Positions 7,382-13,512 of a stretch of DNA of 17,647 nucleotides are shown here, piece after piece. Position 1 is the first letter of the stretch, and each line of letters begins with the position of its first letter. The position numbers and the translations under genes are program-made. Location: assembly GCA_946186175.1 (NCBI GenBank), contig CAMHMG010000029.1:1-17647 (forward strand). Direction: 5' to 3'. This DNA comes from an uncultured Clostridia bacterium. GTDB taxonomy: Bacteria; Bacillota; Clostridia; Lachnospirales; Lachnospiraceae. The notes under the pieces are model-generated. The model worked only from the letters and a program-made list of their open reading frames with translations, had not been told where the DNA came from and ran no database searches.

Positions 7382-8404
7382 ATGGAAGACAATAAGATTA
7401 TTGAGGAGAAAATTATTAGAGGACACAAGACCGGAGGTTTGATGCTATTTCTTACGTTAGCACTTTATGTTGTTGCAACGATAGGTGTTATCTATGGAGG
7501 TACAATGAGTAATGGTCCGATTGCGGTTATTAGTGGAATATACTTGTTCGTAGGTTGGATATTGTTCTTGGGACTTAAAGTGCTTAAGCCTAATGAGGCA
7601 CTTGTTCTTACGCTTTTTGGTAAGTATGTAGGAACACTTAAGGGTGACGGATTCTTCTTTGTTAATCCGTTTGTTACAGCATTTAATCCCGCAGCAGGAA
7701 CAAAGCTTGGACAGAGTGGTGATATCAATGTAGGACAGTCGGGTATCAAGGTTTCCGCAGAAGGAGTGGAAGCATCAGCAGCAGCTATGAGTAAGAAGAT
7801 TTCACTTAAGGTTATGACACTTTCTAACAGCAAGCAGAAAGTCAATGATGTGCTTGGTAATCCTGTGGAAGTTGCCGTTGCAGTTATGTGGAGAGTCAAT
7901 GACACTGCTAAGGCAGTATTTGCGGTTGATAATTTCAAGGAATATCTTTCATTACAGTGTGATGCGGCAGTGAGAAATGTTGTTAAGATATATCCATATG
8001 ATGTTACAGATAATGTAGATACAACAGGCGATGGTCAGGCGGATGATGGAAGCCTCAGGGGATCTACAGAGATTGTAGCAAATCGTATCAAAGAAGAGAT
8101 TCAGGATAAGGTTAAAGATGCGGGACTTGAGATAGTTGATGCAAGAATTACATACCTTGCTTATGCAACAGAGATCGCAGCAGTAATGCTTCAGAGACAG
8201 CAGGCAGCAGCAGTTATTGATGCCAGAAAGATGATCGTAGATGGTGCGGTTGGTATGGTTGAAATGGCACTTGAAAGACTTAAAGAAGGCAATATGGTAG
8301 ATTTGGATGAGGAGCGTAAGGCGGCAATGGTTTCCAATCTGCTTGTAGTTCTTTGCGGTAATCACGACGCGCAGCCGATCGTTAATTCGGGGAGTCTTTA
8401 TTAA
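7382..8404 (+). CDS. SPFH/band 7 domain membrane protein
   Basis: This 340-residue stomatin/flotillin-like protein has two N-terminal hydrophobic segments (about 18-40 and 46-68), then the SPFH beginning LKVLKPNEALVLTLFGKYVGTLKGDGFFFVNPF. The body carries VNDVLGNPVEVAVAVMWRVND, the helical YLSLQCDAAVRNVVKIYPYD and a C-terminal coiled helix EIAAVMLQRQQAAAVIDARKMIV. Such proteins oligomerise at membrane microdomains and scaffold proteases or stress proteins. An Asp/Gly-rich insertion (about 205-222, TTGDGQADDGS) loops out of the domain. The ATG at 7382 has a strong AAGGAGG site. Its TAA overlaps the next ATG by one base, so the next protein is translationally coupled. Confidence 0.9.
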   Translation: MEDNKIIEEKIIRGHKTGGLMLFLTLALYVVATIGVIYGGTMSNGPIAVISGIYLFVGWILFLGLKVLKPNEALVLTLFGKYVGTLKGDGFFFVNPFVTAFNPAAGTKLGQSGDINVGQSGIKVSAEGVEASAAAMSKKISLKVMTLSNSKQKVNDVLGNPVEVAVAVMWRVNDTAKAVFAVDNFKEYLSLQCDAAVRNVVKIYPYDVTDNVDTTGDGQADDGSLRGSTEIVANRIKEEIQDKVKDAGLEIVDARITYLAYATEIAAVMLQRQQAAAVIDARKMIVDGAVGMVEMALERLKEGNMVDLDEERKAAMVSNLLVVLCGNHDAQPIVNSGSLY

Positions 8405-8601
8405 TGGCTGAAAAGAAACAGGTACCCCTTCGCCTTAATGCGAAGCTCTACGATGCCATTGCCGCATGGGCGGAGGATGATTTCAGGTCTGTCAACGGGC
8501 AGATAGAATATCTGCTTACAGAGTGTGTCAAGCAGAGGAAGAAAGACGGAAAGTACGTATCTCAGACTTTAGATGAAGCACCTGAGTTTGACATTAAGTA
8601 A
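8404..8601 (+). CDS. Arc-like ribbon-helix-helix DNA-binding protein
   Basis: The 65-residue protein starts with a beta-strand (QVPLRLNAKLYDAIAAWAED) and then shows the Arc-like turn and helix RSVNGQIEYLLTECVKQRKK, the hallmark of MetJ/Arc repressors, which bind DNA as dimers of intertwined strands. The C-terminal ~15 residues look disordered. It is coupled to the SPFH gene by a TAATG overlap. I infer that it represses this operon through the paired TGATATCA sites at the promoter. It is similar in size to type II antitoxins, but no toxin-like gene is adjacent. Confidence 0.85.
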   Translation: MAEKKQVPLRLNAKLYDAIAAWAEDDFRSVNGQIEYLLTECVKQRKKDGKYVSQTLDEAPEFDIK

Positions 8602-8616
8602 TTGGATGTGATATAT

Positions 8617-9012
8617 ATGAAGAAAAGTTATCTTGGTTTGATAATATGGCTTGTCGTATATACAGGATTGATGACTGCCGGTGGATTTCTGCCACTTGGT
8701 GCGGATTTGCTTATCAGAGTATTTATGGTGTTTACTGCTGTTTCTTTGGTTGTGTTAATGGCAATGATGTATCTGCTTGATGCTGTATATTGGATGAACG
8801 GAGTATCATTTGAACAGGCTGTTGAGGCGGGAGTTGAACGAAGAAAGAGATATGCATTTCTGCATCTAAGATTGTTTGGTATATTTGCAATAGCATACAC
8901 CTTGTATTCTATAGTAGCATATGTTCTACATTTTCCATGGGTGGTTGATATTGTTGTGTTTACGGTTGCAACTATCGTGGTGGCTGTGTATTCTAATAGG
9001 TATAAGTTGTAA
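8617..9012 (+). CDS. Small four-TM membrane protein of unknown function
   Basis: The 131-residue protein has about four hydrophobic segments (roughly 4-24, 30-56, 81-104, 108-127), with a short charged loop (EAGVERRKRYAF) in the middle. I do not recognise a named family. I chose the ATG at 8617 (MKKSYLGL); earlier TTG (8602) and GTG (8608) codons are in frame but lack a ribosome site, and even the ATG has only a weak GGA upstream. It begins 15 nt after the RHH gene and is followed by a hairpin, so it is the third gene of the SPFH operon and may work with the SPFH protein in the membrane. Confidence 0.65.
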   Translation: MKKSYLGLIIWLVVYTGLMTAGGFLPLGADLLIRVFMVFTAVSLVVLMAMMYLLDAVYWMNGVSFEQAVEAGVERRKRYAFLHLRLFGIFAIAYTLYSIVAYVLHFPWVVDIVVFTVATIVVAVYSNRYKL

Positions 9013-9016
9013 TAGG

Positions 9017-9052
9017 TATGCCGATGATCAGATTGATTGTCGGCATATTTTG
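9017..9052 (+). terminator. Terminator of the SPFH operon
   Basis: TATGCCGA (9017-9024) pairs with TCGGCATA (9040-9047), with extra pairing inside, followed by a short T run (TTTT). It begins 5 nt after the stop of the membrane protein gene. The U tract is short, so efficiency is uncertain. Confidence 0.65.
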
Positions 9053-9076
9053 TAAGCAAATGTAAGTATTACTGTA

Positions 9077-9109
9077 TTGATTTTTAGGAATGATATTATA
9101 TAATGATAT
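9077..9109 (+). promoter_or_regulatory. Promoter and possible operator of the toxin-antitoxin pair
   Basis: TTGATT (9077-9082), 16 bp, TATAAT (9099-9104). The -10 lies between two direct TGATAT motifs (9091-9096, 9104-9109) and inside the dyad ATTATATAAT. This is a plausible site for autoregulation by the antitoxin. Because the stretch is very AT-rich, chance symmetry is possible. Confidence 0.5.
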
Positions 9110-9187
9110 TGTAACCTGATGAGAGAGTTATATGTTTTCAAAATATTTTTGTAAAATGTATAAGTGTTTGAGAGAGAAGAAAGAAAA

Positions 9188-9520
9188 ATGAAGATAGAAG
9201 ATATTAGAAATGCTATAAACAGGGATATACCTATAGAATATTCAATGCATTGTCAAAAACGCATGCTTGAGAGGAATATTTCGAGAAGAGATATCTATAA
9301 TTGCATACATACAGGAGAAATAATAGAAGATTATCCTGTGGATGAAAATAATACTTCTGACAAATCGTTTCCAGCATGTTTGATTATGGGTATGAAATGT
9401 AATGAAAATAGAATGATACATGTTGTTGTTGGGTATAATGGCAAAAAGGTTATTATTATATCAGCTTGTTACCCTGATAGTGAATATTGGGAAAATGATT
9501 ATAAGACAAGGAGGAAATGA
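9188..9520 (+). CDS. DUF4258 protein, probable toxin of a type II system
   Basis: The 110-residue protein has the DUF4258 pattern: IEYSMHCQKRMLERNISRRDIYNCIHTGEIIEDYP, a central strand region around KSFPACLIMG, then MIHVVVGYNGKKVIIISACYPD near the end. The family is linked to the RelE/MqsR-like mRNA interferase fold, and its members usually sit before a YgiT-type zinc-finger antitoxin, as here. The ATG at 9188 is preceded by purine-rich sequence but no perfect SD. A GTG at 9164 is in frame and would add eight charged residues. The stop overlaps an ATG of the antitoxin gene (ATGA). That it cleaves RNA is inference from the family. Confidence 0.8.
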   Translation: MKIEDIRNAINRDIPIEYSMHCQKRMLERNISRRDIYNCIHTGEIIEDYPVDENNTSDKSFPACLIMGMKCNENRMIHVVVGYNGKKVIIISACYPDSEYWENDYKTRRK

Positions 9521-9522
9521 GA

Positions 9523-9750
9523 ATGTGTAATATTTGTTTTGATGATAAAAGAATTAATACAAAGACAACATTTACCGTTGAATATAATGGGTGTATTATT
9601 GTTATAAAAAATGTTCCATGCTCGGAATGTTCTATCTGTGGCGAGGTGTTTTTTTCGGATGAAGTGTCTGCCAAATTAGAGGTTATTGTTGAGGCTGCAA
9701 AAAAAATCATGCAGGAAGTTTCGGTAATAGATTATAGCAAGGCGGCCTGA
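9523..9750 (+). CDS. YgiT-type zinc-finger antitoxin
   Basis: The 75-residue protein carries the YgiT/MqsA-type zinc motifs CNIC near the N terminus and CSECSICG about 30 residues later, then a short helical tail that ends VIDYSKAA, a common ending in this family. It lacks the C-terminal HTH of E. coli MqsA, so it is the short form. AAGGAGG (9508-9514) is 8 nt from the ATG at 9523; the ATG at 9517, which overlaps the toxin stop, is only 2 nt away. The pair is in toxin-first order. The 44-bp repeat shared with the ATPase cassette begins 10 bp after the stop. Confidence 0.85.
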   Translation: MCNICFDDKRINTKTTFTVEYNGCIIVIKNVPCSECSICGEVFFSDEVSAKLEVIVEAAKKIMQEVSVIDYSKAA

Positions 9751-9760
9751 CGTGATGATT

Positions 9761-9804
9761 GATGTTATGCTATCATAAAAGTTGACAAAGAATGGTAGAA
9801 AAAT
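9761..9804. repeat. Relic copy of the ATPase-cassette left part
   Basis: 38 of 44 bases match 11264-11307 without gaps, including TAAAAGT-GACA and GGTAGAAAAAT. Both copies begin in TGATG-rich sequence just after a gene stop codon. Here no ATPase follows; instead the minus-strand amidase ends at 9811. It is probably a scar or promoter remnant of a lost ATPase gene. Confidence 0.65.
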
Positions 9805-9810
9805 ATGTAT

Positions 9811-10293
9811 TCATTTCCTGTACCCAACAATATGTATGCAACGGGCATGCTCATATTCATAGGCGGACAGGGGCGTATTAAATGTATCAATGGTGTGGGC
9901 GGCAACAAAGGGTATGCCGCCCATAATATTTACTACCAGCAGTGTGTGATAGAAATAATTATGGTTTCCAAGCTGTATGACATCACCGATTTTAACTTCA
10001 CGAAGCGGAATGTTGGTGCCGAAGGGACCTATGCCTTTGTTATTAGTCATGAATTTATAGAAATACTCCACCCCGGTCCAGGCTGCTGCACGGTTCTTCG
10101 GCGAGCTATAGTACCAGCCGGTATCCTTTGTGTAGTTCATTACCGCTCCACCTGCATATATGCACTGTGAAACGAAGTTGGTACAGTCTCCACCTAGTCC
10201 GTCAAAGTTATAATAGCGGGGATTTCTGGAGTAAGCCCATTTTACTGCATATTCGATCTCGGCTGCTATATTTAATGAATATTCTTTAGGCAT
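9811..10293 (-). CDS. Putative amidase-domain protein (papain-like, Amidase_6)
   Basis: The 160-residue protein matches the putative amidase domain (PF12671): AVKWAYSRNPRYYNFDGLGGDCTNFVSQCIYAGG near the N terminus carries the likely catalytic Cys37. Conserved blocks GWYYSSPKNRAAAWTGVEYFYKFM and the histidine in NHNYFYHTLLVV (near residue 116) follow, with AAHTIDTFNTPLSAY and HIVGYRK closing the fold. Members are thought to cut amide or peptide bonds in wall material. There is no signal peptide or transmembrane segment, so export is unexplained. The start ATG (complement of 10291-10293) has a poor ribosome site. It is the only minus-strand intact gene in this half and is convergent with the toxin-antitoxin genes. 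Confidence 0.82.
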   Translation of the reverse strand: MPKEYSLNIAAEIEYAVKWAYSRNPRYYNFDGLGGDCTNFVSQCIYAGGAVMNYTKDTGWYYSSPKNRAAAWTGVEYFYKFMTNNKGIGPFGTNIPLREVKIGDVIQLGNHNYFYHTLLVVNIMGGIPFVAAHTIDTFNTPLSAYEYEHARCIHIVGYRK

Positions 10294-10420
10294 ATTATTG
10301 ATTGGCTCGCATTTTGTTGTTCATAATATTATATGCAGAGTGATGGTTTGTGTTTATATGGAACTTTCTTGATTTCGGATGTTTAAATTTAATGAAAAGT
10401 TTGTAGTTATTCTGCTAATA

Positions 10421-10465
10421 ATACGGTTGTCTTAGATTTCAAATCTTGGAGCAACCGTATTTTTG
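10421..10465 (+). terminator. Orphan plus-strand terminator
   Basis: ATACGGTTG (10421-10429) pairs with CAACCGTAT (10452-10460), with an inner AGATTT-C-AAATCT hairpin, and TTTTT follows. No plus-strand gene lies just upstream (the amidase is on the other strand). It is probably left from a deleted gene, or shields the promoter downstream. Confidence 0.7.
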
Positions 10466-10467
10466 TA

Positions 10468-10515
10468 TTGACAGGCTGACGATTTGTAGACATAATGATG
10501 CTAACTATCGTTAGC
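10468..10515 (+). promoter_or_regulatory. Promoter and palindromic operator of the truncated acyltransferase
   Basis: TTGACA (10468-10473), 17 bp, CATAAT (10491-10496). A palindrome GCTAAC-TATC-GTTAGC (10500-10515) lies over the expected transcription start, as in TetR-type repression. GGAGGG at 10524-10529 is the ribosome site for the ATG at 10533. No regulator gene for it is adjacent; the TetR at 13745 has a different operator. Confidence 0.6.
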
Positions 10516-10532
10516 GTCACATTGGAGGGTAT

Positions 10533-10694
10533 ATGAGGAAACATTTTATTGACAATTTAAGATGGATGGATGTGCTGCTGCTCATTCCTTATCATGCTGC
10601 GCAGGCATTTAACACATGGGGAGAGTTGAATTATATCTGTTTCACGCCCAATAGAGTCATAAGCAGTTTTATTGTGTTTTTTGATGGGAACTAA
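10533..10694 (+). pseudogene. Acyltransferase family 3, 5' fragment
   Basis: The 53 codons (MRKHFIDNLRWMDVLLLIPYHAAQAFNTWGE ... SSFIVFF) match the N terminus of membrane acyltransferase family 3 (OafA/NolL-like), where NLRW and PYH are typical of the first helix. Full proteins are about 350 residues with ten or so TM helices. Homology stops at FIVFF, and after DGN comes TAA. Promoter, operator and ribosome site are intact, so the fragment may still be transcribed and now probably drives the GNAT gene 20 bp downstream. A deletion or replacement joined the two. Confidence 0.8.
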
Positions 10695-10714
10695 ATGAGT
10701 TGGAGGAGAAAAAT

Positions 10715-11233
10715 ATGGACTGTGTTATAAGAGAATGGCTTATAGAGGATAAATCGGCACTTGCAATTAATTTGAACAATTTGAATGTACTTAACAATCT
10801 TCGAGATGGTTTGCCATATCCATATACTGAGCAAGATGCAGAGGATTATATTCGGGCAATGTTATCGGTGGATAGAAATAGTACATTTGCATTTGCAATA
10901 GCCCTGAACGATGAAGTAATTGGAAGTATAGGTGTATTTCGTCAAGATAATATACACTCTAAGACGGCTGAAATGGGCTATTACATAGGAGAGCCATATT
11001 GGGGAAAGGGTTACATGACGAGTGCTATAAAGCAGGTTTGTCAGTATGTATTTGAGCATTCTGATATAATTCGTATATATGCGGAGCCGTTTGCTCACAA
11101 TATTGCTTCATGTAGAGCTTTAGAAAAAGCCGGATTTCAATATGAAGGTACATTGAGAAGTAATGCTGTAAAATGCGGGCGGGTTGTTGATATGAAAATG
11201 TATGCTCTCATAAGGGAGTGTGATGTGATGTGA
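10715..11233 (+). CDS. GNAT-family N-acetyltransferase (RimJ/RimL type)
   Basis: The 172-residue protein is a GNAT acetyltransferase of the RimJ/RimL group. It shows IREWLIEDKSALAINLNN at the N terminus, FAIALNDEVIGSIGVF, AEMGYYIGEPYWGKGYMTSAIKQV (the acetyl-CoA pyrophosphate loop) and NIASCRALEKAGFQYEGTLRSNAVKCGRVVDMKMYALIRE. Substrates may be ribosomal proteins, small amines or antibiotics. I chose the ATG at 10715 (GGAGGAG at 10702-10708); an upstream TTG at 10700 is in frame. The last codons (CDVM) come from the TGATG repeat. In a second copy of this gene end at 12771-12834 the protein would finish LIRE followed by TGA, which looks like the original terminus. It follows the truncated acyltransferase. 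Confidence 0.88.
   Translation: MDCVIREWLIEDKSALAINLNNLNVLNNLRDGLPYPYTEQDAEDYIRAMLSVDRNSTFAFAIALNDEVIGSIGVFRQDNIHSKTAEMGYYIGEPYWGKGYMTSAIKQVCQYVFEHSDIIRIYAEPFAHNIASCRALEKAGFQYEGTLRSNAVKCGRVVDMKMYALIRECDVM
11157..11220 (+). repeat. 64-bp direct repeat, left copy (3' end of GNAT gene)
   Basis: Matches 12771-12834 at 61 of 64 positions, 1614 bp apart, ungapped. It codes for the end of the GNAT protein (RSNAVKCGRVVDMKMYALIRE). The two copies bracket the AAA/DUF4143 ATPase gene. Confidence 0.9.
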
Positions 11234-11273
11234 TGCTTGATGTGCTTGATGTGATGCTGATGTGATGTGATGC
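11219..11273. repeat. TGATG-rich simple repeat
   Basis: About 55 bp built from TGATG units with interruptions such as CT and TGC (TGATGTGATGTGATGC pattern, repeated). It begins exactly at the end of the left 64-bp repeat, supplies the altered stop of the GNAT gene, and leads into the 44-bp block. It is likely made by slippage around an original TGATG at the stop codon. Confidence 0.8.
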
Positions 11274-11307
11274 TATACTAAAAGTGGACACAGAACGGTA
11301 GAAAAAT
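11264..11307. repeat. 44-bp block shared with 9761-9804
   Basis: 38 of 44 bases match the block after the antitoxin gene. This copy belongs to the upstream region of the intact ATPase gene and contains CTAAAAGTGGACA (11278-11290), similar to the CTAAAAATGTT motifs that follow. Confidence 0.7.
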
Positions 11308-11330
11308 GTATAAAATTGAAAAATATTCAC

Positions 11331-11378
11331 TCTAAAAATGTTTGTTATAATGTATAAAACGTTCTAAAAATGTTGACG
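11331..11378 (+). promoter_or_regulatory. ATPase promoter region with spaced TCTAAAAATGTT repeats
   Basis: TCTAAAAATGTT occurs at 11331-11342 and 11363-11374, 32 bp apart (about three helical turns), on both sides of a TATAAT (11346-11351). A related CTAAAAGTGGACA lies 54 bp further up. There is no good -35, so transcription may depend on a bound protein. An autoregulatory operator is the likely reading. Confidence 0.5.
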
Positions 11379-11429
11379 ATGTGTAATGAATATAATAAAA
11401 TAAAGAAAAATTGTGAGGGTGTGATATTC

Positions 11430-12785
11430 ATGCAATATTTGAAAAGAAAAATTGATCGGTATTTAGATGATTGGAAAAAAGATTCTGACAGAAAACCATT
11501 GATTATAAAAGGAGCCAGACAGATTGGAAAAACAGAATCCATTAGAACATTTGCAAAACAGAATTATGATAATATCATAGAAATCAATTTTGTCGAAGAA
11601 CCGCGTTTTAAGACAATTACACAGGATGGTTATAGTGTAGAACAAGTTGTTAAAGCTATAACTCGTATTGAGCCATCATTTGATATTGTACCGGATAAGA
11701 CATTATTATTTTTTGACGAAATTCAGAGTTGTTCGGATATTGTAACAGCTTTGAAATTTTTTAAAATAGATGGTAATTATGATGTGATTTGCAGTGGTTC
11801 GTTACTAGGAGTCAATTATAAACAGATAGAAAGCATCAGTGTGGGGTATAAGATAGATTATGAGATGTATTCCATGGATTTTGAAGAGTTTTTGTGGGCA
11901 TATGGTTATGGTGAAGATCTTATAACGGAATTGTTAGAACATATGTTGAATACTTCCGCATTGAATACTTCTGTATTTAATTCAATGGATTCACTATTTC
12001 TTGACTATATAATTATAGGCGGTATGCCGGAGGTTGTGGGCAAATATATTAATAATAAAACATTTAGTGGCACTTTAGAAAATCAAAGGCAAATTATAAT
12101 GGCCTACAAGGAAGATATCCGAAAGTATGTAAATGGAGCAGATCAAACAAGAATAACACGTATATTTGATTCTATACCACTTCAACTTGCAAAAGATAAT
12201 AAAAAATTTCAAATATCAAAAGTTGCCAGTGGTGCAAGGTTTCATGATTATGCCGGGTGCATTGAATGGCTCAAGGACGCCGGAATAATTAATATATGCT
12301 ATTGCTTGAACTACCCTGAACTTCCGCTTAGAGGGAATTACGATAGTTCAAAATTCAAAGTATATTATGCCGATAATGGTCTGTTGGTTTCAATGTTAGA
12401 TGATGAAGCTTCTGATGATCTGAGATCAAATAAGAATATGGATGTATATAAGGGAGCATTATATGAAAGCATTGTTGCCGAAGCGTTGAAAAAATCCGGT
12501 TATGATTTGTACTACTATAAGCGGGAAGATAGTACTTTGGAAGAGGATTTTTTTATCAGATCACAGAAATGTATGGTACCTATTGAAGTAAAATCAAGGG
12601 GTGGAAGATCAAAATCTATGAGGACTCTTATTGATTCAGATAAGTATTCTGATATTAAATATGGAATTAAACTATCACATAATAACATAGGTCATGAAGG
12701 GAAAATATATACATTCCCTTATTTCTGTTCTTTTTTGATTAAAAGATTTATGAAGGAATTTGAGGCTGAAGAAGAAATGCTGTAA
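11430..12785 (+). CDS. AAA-family ATPase with DUF4143 domain
   Basis: The 451-residue protein has the AAA_14/DUF4143 architecture: a start helix (RKIDRYLDDW), Walker A GARQIGKT (28-35), Walker B LLFFDEIQ (92-99), CSGSLLG (sensor-like), MYSMDFEEFLWAYG, then the DUF4143 region. Near the C terminus GALYESIVAEALKKSGYDLYYYKRE ... EEDFFI ... VPIEVKSRGG resembles a restriction-endonuclease-like (PD-(D/E)XK) core. Such genes are often multi-copy in gut anaerobes and their role is not established. The ATG at 11430 follows GAGGGTG (11415-11421). The last two codons (ATG CTG) and TAA lie in the right 64-bp repeat, so its end was created by, or reaches into, the duplicated GNAT tail. Confidence 0.88.
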   Translation: MQYLKRKIDRYLDDWKKDSDRKPLIIKGARQIGKTESIRTFAKQNYDNIIEINFVEEPRFKTITQDGYSVEQVVKAITRIEPSFDIVPDKTLLFFDEIQSCSDIVTALKFFKIDGNYDVICSGSLLGVNYKQIESISVGYKIDYEMYSMDFEEFLWAYGYGEDLITELLEHMLNTSALNTSVFNSMDSLFLDYIIIGGMPEVVGKYINNKTFSGTLENQRQIIMAYKEDIRKYVNGADQTRITRIFDSIPLQLAKDNKKFQISKVASGARFHDYAGCIEWLKDAGIINICYCLNYPELPLRGNYDSSKFKVYYADNGLLVSMLDDEASDDLRSNKNMDVYKGALYESIVAEALKKSGYDLYYYKREDSTLEEDFFIRSQKCMVPIEVKSRGGRSKSMRTLIDSDKYSDIKYGIKLSHNNIGHEGKIYTFPYFCSFLIKRFMKEFEAEEEML

Positions 12786-12834
12786 AATGCGGGCGGGTTG
12801 TAGATATGAAAATGTATTCTCTCATAAGGGAGTG
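12771..12834 (+). repeat. 64-bp direct repeat, right copy (displaced GNAT 3' end)
   Basis: In the GNAT frame it reads RSNAVKCGRVVDMKMYSLIRE then TGA. This is a neat gene end followed by a normal leader and GGAGG for the next gene. It therefore looks like the original 3' end of the GNAT gene, cut off from its body by the ATPase cassette. Confidence 0.9.
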
Positions 12835-12868
12835 ATACAAATCTATAAGTTTATGGAGGAATGATCTA

Positions 12869-13408
12869 ATGAATGCACTTATTATTAACTGCAGTCCGGT
12901 AAGAACAGGAGCAACGGCGGAGATTGTAAGAATTGTTTCAGATCAGTTGTCATCGAGATATAATACTAAAGCGGTCTGTATTGATGACTATGATTTTAAC
13001 TTCTGTAAAGGATGCAGAAGCTGTCATACTACAGCTAAATGCGCTCAAAAGGATGATGTCGATTTGCTGATGAATGAATTTGAATGGGCTGATGTCATTG
13101 TTTTAGTTTCGCCATCTTATTGGGCGGATATACCGGGTCAATTCAAAGCGTTCATTGATAGATGTACGCCTTGGTGCAATACTCATGAGCCGCATGCCAG
13201 TGTCAGTTCAGGCAAAAAGGGATATTCAATAGCTTTACGAACAGGACCTGGTATGAAGGAATGTGAAAGGATAATAGGCAGCATTGAGCATTTTTATGGT
13301 CATTTGGAAATAGAATGTTGTGGAAGTCTTGGACTTTGTTCCGTTGAATATAAAGAGGCGGTTGAGAGCAGGGTAGGAGAGATAAAGTCTTTTTGCGAAT
13401 CAATTTAA
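12869..13408 (+). CDS. Flavodoxin-family NAD(P)H-dependent FMN reductase
   Basis: This 179-residue flavodoxin-fold protein has the FMN phosphate loop INCSPVRTGATAEIV at the N terminus, the cysteine-rich insert FCKGCRSCHTTAKCAQKDDVD seen in iron-sulfur-flavoprotein-like and NADPH-dependent FMN reductases, and the segment VLVSPSYWADIPGQFKAFIDRC that lines the flavin. It likely reduces FMN, quinones or disulfide/metal substrates in the cytoplasm. The cysteines (Cx2Cx2Cx5C) could hold a cluster, but this is not certain. The ATG at 12869 has GGAGG (12855-12859). It lies 34 nt after the displaced GNAT tail and was probably next to the intact GNAT gene before the insertion. Confidence 0.85.
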   Translation: MNALIINCSPVRTGATAEIVRIVSDQLSSRYNTKAVCIDDYDFNFCKGCRSCHTTAKCAQKDDVDLLMNEFEWADVIVLVSPSYWADIPGQFKAFIDRCTPWCNTHEPHASVSSGKKGYSIALRTGPGMKECERIIGSIEHFYGHLEIECCGSLGLCSVEYKEAVESRVGEIKSFCESI

Positions 13409-13471
13409 TAAATATAGGAAAAGGCAACATTATAGTCTGTGATTCAAGTTGTGAACCTTGTATCATGGGCT

Positions 13472-13510
13472 TTTTATATAATAAGAAACTTCGTTTCTTA
13501 TTATATAAAA
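13472..13510. repeat. Perfect 18-bp palindrome with TTC loop
   Basis: Arms 13472-13489 and 13493-13510 are exact complements around TTC; the inner part is GAAAC-TTC-GTTTC. It has the same triloop (complement of GAA) and AT-rich outer stem style as the hairpins at 1-172, which suggests one repeat family. Confidence 0.8.
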
Positions 13511-13512
13511 CG

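Noticed and set aside
9805..10170. Plus-strand frame opposite the amidase gene
   Set aside because: It is antisense to a well-conserved amidase domain and resembles no protein; a shadow frame.
11219..11273. Phase-variable control of the GNAT gene by the TGATG tract
   Set aside because: The frame reaches TGA within about 15 bases of the tract whatever its length, so changes would alter only a few C-terminal residues.
11221..12770. Classical insertion sequence around the ATPase
   Set aside because: No terminal inverted repeats, no transposase, and the flanking duplication is 64 bp, far longer than IS target duplications.
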